From Candidatus Aenigmatarchaeota archaeon (GTDB lineage Archaea > Aenigmatarchaeota > Aenigmatarchaeia > QMZP01), in assembly GCA_016202745.1 (NCBI GenBank), contig JACQOB010000115.1:1-6884 (forward strand): a stretch of 6,884 nt of DNA. Reading direction: 5' to 3'. The stretch's first letter is position 1; every line of letters starts with the position of its first letter. A program made the translations under genes and the position numbers. The notes beneath the pieces were generated by a model, which saw nothing but the letters and a program-made list of their open reading frames with translations, did no database searches and was not told where the DNA came from. This document shows, one piece after another, positions 1 to 4,461 of the stretch.

Positions 1-71
1 GAACCAAGGGAAGCCGAGAGCCAAGAAACAGGATTCGCAAACGCTACTGCACAGGTATCTAACCAATTAAC

Positions 72-117
72 AGGCGAGCCGTAATACCGCCGGTCTGTGA
101 CCGGCGGATAGGCGAGC
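72..117. repeat. Direct repeat AGGCGAGC flanking the hairpin
   Basis: AGGCGAGC occurs at 72-79 and again at 110-117, 38 bases apart, with TAA shortly after each copy (82-84 and 118-120). The GC-rich hairpin lies exactly between them. The arrangement could be a small local duplication or the footprint of an inserted hairpin element. Eight bases is short enough to be chance. Confidence 0.4.
87..107. terminator. GC-rich perfect hairpin, possible end of an upstream transcript
   Basis: CCGCCGGTC and GACCGGCGG form a perfect 9-bp stem around a 3-nt loop (TGT, 96-98). It lies two bases after an in-frame TAA at 82-84, so it could mark the 3' end of a gene coming in from the left. No U-tract follows, and archaeal terminators usually depend on T-tracts rather than hairpins, so the terminator role is only a guess. 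It could equally be a stem within a structured RNA. Confidence 0.4.
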
Positions 118-144
118 TAACCGAGGAATCAAGGATTTATAAGG

Positions 145-324
145 GTGTACCTGGAATCCATCAGGATTTTCAGATCCGAAGGCGTGAAGGCAGCCCTGAA
201 TTTCTCGAATCCGTATTTTACTGAGCCAGCCAACACGGGTTTCCTCTATACCAGGTTCAAATGGTCCTTCAGGAAAACGCTGTCACGCTATGGGAAGCCG
301 GCGGAAGAGGCGCAAAACATTTAA
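145..324 (+). CDS. Small hypothetical protein (59 aa from GTG)
   Basis: This open frame ends at TAA 322-324 and is too short to be prominent. From GTG 145 it encodes 59 residues, including segments ESIRIFRSEG, NPYFTEP and FLYTRFKWSFRKTLSRYG. Third codon positions are mostly G or C, as in S6e and the 554-residue gene, which argues for real coding. A TATA-like TTTATAAG (136-143) sits immediately upstream. Its expected transcription start (about 165) would favour the in-frame GTG at 184, giving 46 residues. The stop codon lies inside the TATA box of the S6e gene. I recognise no family. It is aromatic-rich and basic in its C-terminal half, with no clear membrane segment. It could also be the tail of a broken longer gene. 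Confidence 0.45.
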   Translation: MYLESIRIFRSEGVKAALNFSNPYFTEPANTGFLYTRFKWSFRKTLSRYGKPAEEAQNI

Positions 325-327
325 ATA
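318..327 (+). promoter_or_regulatory. TATA box for the S6e gene
   Basis: CATTTAAATA is a good archaeal TATA box. A start about 25 nt downstream would fall near 349, leaving a leader of roughly 14 nt before the ATG at 363. That leader contains a purine-rich GGAAGG (346-351), which could act as a weak ribosome binding site. The stop codon of the preceding small ORF is embedded in the box. Confidence 0.6.
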
Positions 328-362
328 TCATCATGGGCTAATAGTGGAAGGATTGTGTCATT

Positions 363-794
363 ATGGCCGTATCAACGACCTTCAAAGTAGTGGTGTCAGA
401 CCCGAAGACGAGGAAGGCTTACCAAAAGGAAGTGGACCACGGCACATCAGGCCTGATTGGCAGGAAAATAAGGGACAAGGTTCCCGGGGATTTCTTCGGG
501 CTGAAGGGATATGAGCTGGAGATAACAGGCGGCTCGGACAGGGAAGGCTTCCCGATGAGGCGCGACGTGGAAGGCCAGGGAAGGAAGAGGCTCCTTCTTG
601 CGGGCGCGCCGGGCTTCCACCCGAGGATCGAGGGCCAGAGGAAGAGGAAGTCCACAAGGGGAAACACAATTTCCCAGGAAATCATTCAGGTGAACGCGAA
701 GATCGTGAAGCACGGCGACAAGGCGCCCGAGGAGCTTCTCGACATAAAGCCGAAGGGGAAGGAAGAGGGGAAAGAGGAAAAGCCCGCTGAATAG
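363..794 (+). CDS. rps6e: 30S ribosomal protein S6e
   Basis: This is a component of the small ribosomal subunit of archaea and eukaryotes. The 143-residue product is recognisable over its whole length. It has FKVVVSDPKTRKAYQ (residues 7-21), GRKIRDKVPGDFFGLKGYEL (33-52) and the family signature ITGGSDREGFPMRRDV (54-69). RKRLLLAGAPGFHPR (74-88), the basic QRKRKSTRGNTI stretch (92-103) and the QVNAKIVKHG segment follow. The last 15 or so residues are a Lys/Glu-rich tail beyond the conserved core, a common kind of extension in archaeal ribosomal proteins. The start at ATG 363 gives the usual short N-terminus and lies behind a TATA box with a short leader. The gene appears to be transcribed alone: the next gene is on the opposite strand. 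G/C-ending codons and AGG arginine codons dominate, giving a reference for native codon use. Confidence 0.97.
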   Translation: MAVSTTFKVVVSDPKTRKAYQKEVDHGTSGLIGRKIRDKVPGDFFGLKGYELEITGGSDREGFPMRRDVEGQGRKRLLLAGAPGFHPRIEGQRKRKSTRGNTISQEIIQVNAKIVKHGDKAPEELLDIKPKGKEEGKEEKPAE

Positions 795-804
795 GGTATC
801 TCAG

Positions 805-826
805 GTTTTGTTATCTGTCAGATTTT
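805..826 (+). terminator. T-rich segment after S6e
   Basis: Starting 11 bases past the S6e stop, the sequence carries TTTTGTT and then a second TTTT run in a T-rich stretch. Oligo-T tracts act as terminators for archaeal RNA polymerase. No strong hairpin accompanies them. The call rests only on base composition and position between convergent genes. Confidence 0.3.
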
Positions 827-898
827 GCGCTGGCATACACCAGGGGTTTGAGAATGTCATAGCAACGCGCCTTATGGTGATTAACAATTTGCAGGCTT

Positions 899-903
899 AA
901 AAA
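899..903 (-). terminator. T5 tract after the Cys-rich gene
   Basis: On the minus strand, TTTTT begins one base after the TGA stop. This is the minimal oligo-T signal that can end archaeal transcripts. It is short, so the call is tentative. Confidence 0.35.
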
Positions 904-904
904 C

Positions 905-1081
905 TCAGAAATGCGCCTTGTGCATCTCCCAGCATATGCCGAACCACTTGCACCCATGGCCGTTCATCTTGCCGATGCAGCAGTCCTTGCATATCCTTGC
1001 GTCCTTCGGGTTGTGGACAACGCACCTCACAATCCTCTTGTCGCCTTTGCAGTCGTGGCAGCCGGCCATGGCAATCATCAT
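905..1081 (-). CDS. Small cysteine-rich, probable zinc-binding protein
   Basis: Read on the minus strand, this frame encodes 58 residues from the ATG at 1081, or 54 from the in-frame ATG at 1069 (MAGCHDCKGDK...). Numbered from 1069 it has eight cysteines: C4-x2-C7, C16, C27-x2-C30-C31, C40 and C46, plus histidines at 5, 19, 38, 50 and 53. That density and the two CxxC knuckles indicate a structural zinc protein with probably two metal sites. The spacing does not match a named zinc-finger family I can identify with confidence. There is no membrane segment or signal peptide. Plus-strand frames across the same DNA are its shadows. A TATA-like CTATATT on the minus strand (1109-1115) would place transcription start just before the 1081 ATG, and TTTTT follows directly after the stop. 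Small proteins of this kind in archaea often bind nucleic acid or partner proteins, but nothing here shows that. Confidence 0.75.
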   Translation of the reverse strand: MMIAMAGCHDCKGDKRIVRCVVHNPKDARICKDCCIGKMNGHGCKWFGICWEMHKAHF

Positions 1082-1108
1082 GCTTTACACGGGTAAAATA
1101 CAGCGGGG

Positions 1109-1115
1109 AATATAG
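1109..1115 (-). promoter_or_regulatory. Candidate TATA box for the Cys-rich gene
   Basis: Minus-strand CTATATT is centred about 31 nt upstream of the ATG at 1081, which predicts a very short leader. Alternatives further upstream on the same strand are GATAAATT (1121-1128) and the TTTAAA palindrome at 1139-1144. The last could serve both divergent genes. Confidence 0.4.
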
Positions 1116-1135
1116 ATTAGAATTTATCGCTGGGG

Positions 1136-1145
1136 CTATTTAAAG
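1136..1145 (+). promoter_or_regulatory. TATA box for the glutaredoxin-like gene
   Basis: CTATTTAAAG fits the archaeal TATA consensus and lies in the divergent gap between the Cys-rich gene and the glutaredoxin-like gene. Transcription would start near 1165-1168, in or just before the hairpin at 1163-1182. Its TTTAAA core is palindromic and could also be read toward the minus strand. Confidence 0.5.
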
Positions 1146-1162
1146 GTTGGCCTAATTATCTC

Positions 1163-1182
1163 GGGTTTTCGGGTGAAAACCC
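1163..1182 (+). repeat. Perfect hairpin at the 5' end of the glutaredoxin-like gene
   Basis: GGGTTTTC and GAAAACCC form an uninterrupted 8-bp stem with a GGGT tetraloop. It ends one base before the TTG used as the likely start. If transcription begins about 25 nt past the TATA box, the hairpin is at the extreme 5' end of the mRNA. There it could affect translation or stability, or act as an operator for a dimeric regulator. Confidence 0.5.
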
Positions 1183-1183
1183 A

Positions 1184-1936
1184 TTGTATGAACCTGTCGG
1201 TTGTCCTAAGTTGAAAGCCTTAAAAAGTTTACTAACGTATTTCAAGATTGATATGATAAAGGTGGACATCAAGACCTCCTCAGAAGGCATTTTTGAAGAA
1301 GCCATAAGGACTCTGCCGGTTACTGTATATCATGGAAGAATTATTTTCCTGGCAAATGGGCTGGTGGCTCCTACGCACGGCAACGATGAAGAACCATATC
1401 GTTCATTATGCGAATCCAAGGGGATAATGCCGTTCACGCAGAGAGAGCTTACATATGATGGCGTGGGGTTTTTTGTGGATCAGGATCAGATACGTGGCAG
1501 GAGACATACTGACGGGCTGTTCACTATCTATAGTACAGATTCCAGGGAAAGGAAACGCGCAACCTTTGACGGCTTCCTGAAGGGGGGCAAAATATCCAGG
1601 CTTAGAGTTCTCCTCGATCATTACTCACCTGAAGCCTTTGAAGCGCTGAGGGGCACATTCCTGGATCAATTCATCAGCAGTGGATATGAAGTTGCAGAAG
1701 GGCATGATATTGGCCTGGCAACTTATGACTCCGGGAAGATAGCCGGCCTTCCTAGAATTTCCCTAGGCTGCGCTGGATTGTCTTTTGGCCCGGAAGGCCA
1801 GCAAAGGCATTTGTCACTTGAGATTAGCCCATATGACGGTGTTGGCGACCTTGATTTTATGAAGAAAGGGTATGATAAAAATGTTCCTATATTGAAAGAT
1901 TGGTTTGAAGGCCTTAAGACAAAATACCAGCCATGA
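1184..1936 (+). CDS. Glutaredoxin-like N-terminal domain fused to an unknown domain
   Basis: The 250-residue product opens like a glutaredoxin: YEPVGCPKLKALKSLL (2-17) resembles the first strand, active-site cysteine and helix. A second strand IDMIKVDI (22-29) and the cis-proline segment LPVTVYHGRIIFL (44-56) follow. Only the first active-site cysteine (C7) is kept, as CPKL instead of CPxC, so any redox role would be monothiol. Residues about 60-250 match nothing I recognise. They are soluble-looking, with a GG-containing basic stretch (130-141) and a DGVGDLDF motif near the end. The start is uncertain. There is no in-frame ATG before residue 24 (position 1253), so TTG 1184 is used; it leaves the first strand one or two residues short. 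The ATG at 1188 and GTG at 1173 are in other frames. Codons are more A/T-ending than in S6e. The stop overlaps an ATG (ATGA at 1933-1936). Confidence 0.7.
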   Translation: MYEPVGCPKLKALKSLLTYFKIDMIKVDIKTSSEGIFEEAIRTLPVTVYHGRIIFLANGLVAPTHGNDEEPYRSLCESKGIMPFTQRELTYDGVGFFVDQDQIRGRRHTDGLFTIYSTDSRERKRATFDGFLKGGKISRLRVLLDHYSPEAFEALRGTFLDQFISSGYEVAEGHDIGLATYDSGKIAGLPRISLGCAGLSFGPEGQQRHLSLEISPYDGVGDLDFMKKGYDKNVPILKDWFEGLKTKYQP

Positions 1937-1953
1937 GAGTCCTGTCCGCATTT

Positions 1954-1961
1954 CTTTTTAT
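1954..1961 (+). promoter_or_regulatory. TATA box for the hydrate epimerase gene
   Basis: CTTTTTAT lies about 24-26 nt before the ATG at 1984, the spacing for a leaderless transcript. It begins 17 bases after the stop of the preceding gene. It supports choosing 1984 rather than the upstream ATG at 1933, which would lie ahead of the promoter. Confidence 0.5.
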
Positions 1962-1983
1962 CCTTAACGTGCAATTATTGCAT

Positions 1984-2703
1984 ATGGCCCATATCCCAGC
2001 TGTCAGCGCGGAGCAGATGAGGAGGATTGACGAGCTTGCGGCCAAGTTCTTTGGCCTCGAGACAACGCAGATGATGGAGAATGCGGGCAGGGCTGCCGCC
2101 ATGCTTGCAAGGGACCTCCTTGGAGGGGCCCGCGGAAAGGTTGTTACGGTGCTTATCGGCAAGGGGCACAACGGCGGGGACGCGGCGGTAGCGGCAAGAT
2201 ACCTGCACAACTGGGGGGTGGAGGTTCATGCAGCGGTGGCAGGCCATCCCGACGACATCAATCCCGTCACCAGGATCCAGATAGGCGTCCTCAGGTCTAT
2301 GTACGTGAACATCATGCACTCCATTGACTACATGAAAGCAGACAGGTACATGAAGAACTCCCACCTCATAATAGACGGCGTGCTCGGTTACAATATAAGG
2401 GGGGACCCGCTGAACGATTGCGGGACCCTGATACACATGGCCAACAACTCGGGGAAGAGGATACTCTCCCTGGATATCCCATCCGGCCTCAATCCAGACA
2501 CCGGAATACCATACAATCCATGCATAAGGGCCAGGTGGACTGTCTCCTTCATGCTTCCGAAGAAGGGCCTCCTGGAAAAGAAGGCCAGGCCCTTCGTGGG
2601 CGAGCTGTGGATTGCGGACATAGGCCTGCCGCAGGAGATCCTTACCCAGATGGAGCTTCCCGCTGGGAGCATGTTTGAGAAGAAAGACCTAATAAAATAC
2701 TGA
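1984..2703 (+). CDS. nnrE: NAD(P)H-hydrate epimerase (YjeF N-terminal domain), stand-alone
   Basis: It interconverts the R and S forms of hydrated NADH/NADPH so that a hydrate dehydratase can repair them. The 239-residue product shows the YjeF_N pattern in order: SAEQMRRIDELA (8-19), the MENAG helix (31-35), and the phosphate loop GKGHNGGDAAVAARYL (59-74). DGVLGYNIRGDP (131-142) and the LSLDIPSGLNPDTG core (161-174) follow, then an IADIGLP strand near 210-216. The loop differs from the usual GxGNNGGDG in having His for the first Asn and Ala for the last Gly. Many archaeal homologues are fused to the NnrD dehydratase domain; this one ends after the epimerase, at normal length for it alone. A 17-residue in-frame extension from ATG 1933 is hydrophobic and could pass for a signal peptide. 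It overlaps the previous stop and precedes the TATA box, so I reject it. Confidence 0.9.
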   Translation: MAHIPAVSAEQMRRIDELAAKFFGLETTQMMENAGRAAAMLARDLLGGARGKVVTVLIGKGHNGGDAAVAARYLHNWGVEVHAAVAGHPDDINPVTRIQIGVLRSMYVNIMHSIDYMKADRYMKNSHLIIDGVLGYNIRGDPLNDCGTLIHMANNSGKRILSLDIPSGLNPDTGIPYNPCIRARWTVSFMLPKKGLLEKKARPFVGELWIADIGLPQEILTQMELPAGSMFEKKDLIKY

Positions 2704-2731
2704 TTTGTTGTCACTCTTAAGATATATAAGG

Positions 2732-2741
2732 CTTTTAAATA
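2732..2741 (+). promoter_or_regulatory. TATA box for the 554-residue membrane protein gene
   Basis: CTTTTAAATA has its first central A 26 nt before the ATG at 2763, predicting a leaderless mRNA. A second TATA-like stretch, GATATATAAG (2721-2730), lies just upstream. The 59-base gap after the epimerase stop holds nothing else. Confidence 0.65.
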
Positions 2742-2762
2742 CCCCCGGTATAACCATTAAAT

Positions 2763-4427
2763 ATGGCCCTGTTCGCAAGGAAGTACGGCACCAAGGAGGA
2801 GATTGCAGGAGGCATAGCGAAGCTGATAGGCACCACTTTGGGCGAGGTTATCGAGAGGCAGAGGGACAACCTGGTGACAAGGATCATGAGGAAGGCCGGG
2901 AGGATGTTCGACAGGCACGTGACGCAGCCTTTTGACAACTGCCTTTTCGAGAAGGACAACGTCTATACTGCTTTGGGGACGGCTGCGGGAGGCGTGGCGG
3001 GATACCTGCTTGGCACGTGGTTTGCGGATTATGTTTACAGTTCAATGGAGAGCACTCCAGGCCTTGCCCATGACAACGCACATATGGCTGCCGCTCTCGC
3101 AGGGACAGGTGCGGCGCTTCTTGGCACTTTTGGGGGAAGCCTTGCCGCTTATCTCAACAAGGAAAGGATTGCCGGGTGGGTTGGCAACACGCTGGATTCT
3201 GTTTCCGGGGTGTGGGACAACGGAATGCAGTACCTGAAATATGCTGCAAGGACTGCGGCTGTGGCCGGAACGCTGGCGGGGGCCTTTGCCGGCACCATGG
3301 TGGTGAATAATTTCTGGAAGGGTGACCCTGTTAAGGCGGGGCATACTGAGGAAGCTGCCGCTCCTGCCAGGGAATCACCTGCGGAACCTGCCGCCTCCTC
3401 CAAAGAGATGGCTACCAGCGTGAAACCAGCCGAGGCGAGGATTGAGAAGAGGGAACGCGCCCCATACAAGCCGGTATTTGCGCCCAGGGAGGAATGGGCA
3501 AGAATAAAGCCTTACGATGTCGTCGGAAGGTGGAGCGGCGGCGTCTCAGTGGCGCAGAGGGCCATAATAAGCGGCGATGCGGAAGACGTCTGCTACAAGA
3601 TAGGGGACGATCCTTTTCTCTGCACGGACATAGGGGATCCAATAACAATCGACAAGCCTGGGGAGCTGCAGGTGGCCGTCAGGAATTCCAGGGGCGAGAT
3701 AGCGGCCTCGTACAGGAGCATGATTACGCGGGAAATGATTCCCCAGGTAAATGACGCTTTTGAATCTGCGGATAAAGAGGAGGGTGGGCTTGTTGCTGGC
3801 GGCGATGGAGTGCCTGCCGGCGATGTTATCGCCGGGCTTGTCAGCGACGGGCATGTAGCTGTCGGGCTTGCCGCCGACGGACTGGAAGGGGGCATCAATT
3901 CCGCTCCGGATTCCGCGGGCGGCCTTTTCTCCAGATATTTGATGGCAAGATCTGGCGGCCACGGCACACTGTCAGAGGAGGATCATGCCGCGCTGTCGGC
4001 GGATTTTGCCATGTCCTGCAACAGCATCGCTGACAGGTTCATGGCAGGGGAGGCGCCATACAAGATCGCGGGGGATTGCGAAGAGGCGTGGATCAGGTCC
4101 ACCGGGGATGTGTACAGGGCGCTCAAATTTGCGTCCAGGACAGGCGGGAGGAAGATTGCGGTGGACAGGAAGTACGGCAAGCTGTGGAAGTTTTGGCACG
4201 CGGGGGAAAGCGAAGAGGAGGCCCTGCTCAGGGACGCGGATGAATTCGCGGGCATTGGGAGCCTTAAGAAGGCAGGGGGGATATATCTCGGCGTTTTGGC
4301 CGGCTATGCCAGGAAGGGCTTTGATGCAACAGACGTCATATCTGCGAGGGCGAGGAAATACGGGATAGCGTTTTCCAGGGATGAGATAAAGAGCATCGCA
4401 ATCCAGGCTTACGGCAGGGCTGCCTAA
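2763..4427 (+). CDS. Multi-domain membrane protein of unknown function
   Basis: I do not recognise this 554-residue protein. It starts with a basic amphipathic region (1-68). Three Gly/Ala-rich hydrophobic segments follow, at about 70-91, 107-131 and 162-183, with GxxxG-like spacing. An Ala/Glu/Pro linker (about 190-230) leads to a region rich in predicted strands (about 248-322) with two cysteines (277, 287) that could pair. Its PITIDKPGELQVAVRNSRGE stretch looks like a beta-sandwich edge. Next is a Gly/Asp-rich section with GL-V/A-x-x-G repeats (about 339-382). A charged helical C-terminal domain (about 403-554) has Cys 419 and 439. There is no signal peptide. The soluble part probably sits on one side of the membrane after the third segment. 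Codons end mostly in G/C, like S6e. The gene has its own leaderless-type promoter and is followed after 4 bases by the TATA box of the next gene. A structural or envelope role is only a guess. Confidence 0.8.
   Translation: MALFARKYGTKEEIAGGIAKLIGTTLGEVIERQRDNLVTRIMRKAGRMFDRHVTQPFDNCLFEKDNVYTALGTAAGGVAGYLLGTWFADYVYSSMESTPGLAHDNAHMAAALAGTGAALLGTFGGSLAAYLNKERIAGWVGNTLDSVSGVWDNGMQYLKYAARTAAVAGTLAGAFAGTMVVNNFWKGDPVKAGHTEEAAAPARESPAEPAASSKEMATSVKPAEARIEKRERAPYKPVFAPREEWARIKPYDVVGRWSGGVSVAQRAIISGDAEDVCYKIGDDPFLCTDIGDPITIDKPGELQVAVRNSRGEIAASYRSMITREMIPQVNDAFESADKEEGGLVAGGDGVPAGDVIAGLVSDGHVAVGLAADGLEGGINSAPDSAGGLFSRYLMARSGGHGTLSEEDHAALSADFAMSCNSIADRFMAGEAPYKIAGDCEEAWIRSTGDVYRALKFASRTGGRKIAVDRKYGKLWKFWHAGESEEEALLRDADEFAGIGSLKKAGGIYLGVLAGYARKGFDATDVISARARKYGIAFSRDEIKSIAIQAYGRAA
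3786..3880 (+). repeat. Short in-frame repeats encoding GL-V/A-x-x-G
   Basis: GGGCTTG recurs at 3786, 3834 and 3864, always in the same reading frame. The last two copies extend to 18 bases (3833-3850 and 3863-3880) with 15 identical positions and a 30-base period. The encoded peptides are GLVAGG, GLVSDG and GLAADG. This suggests growth by small duplications of a Gly/Asp-rich section between two folded parts of the membrane protein. Confidence 0.6.
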
Positions 4428-4430
4428 CAG

Positions 4431-4440
4431 TTTTTAAATA
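4431..4440 (+). promoter_or_regulatory. TATA box for the aldehyde dehydrogenase gene
   Basis: TTTTTAAATA lies with its first A 26 nt before the ATG at 4462, again the leaderless spacing. It begins 4 bases after the preceding stop codon, so the 34-base gap is essentially all promoter. Confidence 0.65.
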
Positions 4441-4461
4441 CCGTGTATAATTAGAATTACT

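Larger units (their letters stand above)
1..144. other. Unassigned left-edge segment
   Basis: No gene can be assigned here. On the plus strand all three frames are open from the edge, to stops at 60-62, 68-70 and 82-84, so the C-terminus of an upstream protein may enter the window, but the sequence does not favour one frame. One minus-strand frame is also open from about 117 to the edge without an obvious start codon. The visible structure is a GC-rich hairpin at 87-107 between two copies of AGGCGAGC, and a TATA-like TTTATAAG near 136-143. A structured RNA is possible, but I could not match one convincingly. Confidence 0.5.

Noticed and set aside
1..150. 3' end of a 23S rRNA
   Set aside because: The stretch AGGCGAGCTAACCG recalls the bacterial-type 23S terminus, but the expected GUACUAAU-like segment is not present and the bases that should pair with AACCG upstream do not. 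One short match is not enough.
242..262. tRNA T-arm-like GGTTCAAAT
   Set aside because: No acceptor, D or anticodon arms can be built around it, and it lies in the coding frame of the small ORF.
911..1115. Two plus-strand ORFs across the Cys-rich gene
   Set aside because: They are shadows: the minus frame has a dense, regular Cys/His pattern and promoter and terminator signals, while the plus frames show no family features.
1933..1983. Hydrophobic N-terminal extension (signal peptide) on the hydrate epimerase
   Set aside because: The ATG overlaps the preceding stop and lies ahead of the TATA box that fits a leaderless start at 1984. The conserved domain begins normally from 1984, so the extension is probably untranslated.
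3042..3967. Several minus-strand ORFs of 78-138 residues inside the 554-residue gene
   Set aside because: They are antisense to a long continuous G/C-biased gene, overlap one another in different frames, and have composition typical of antisense shadows.
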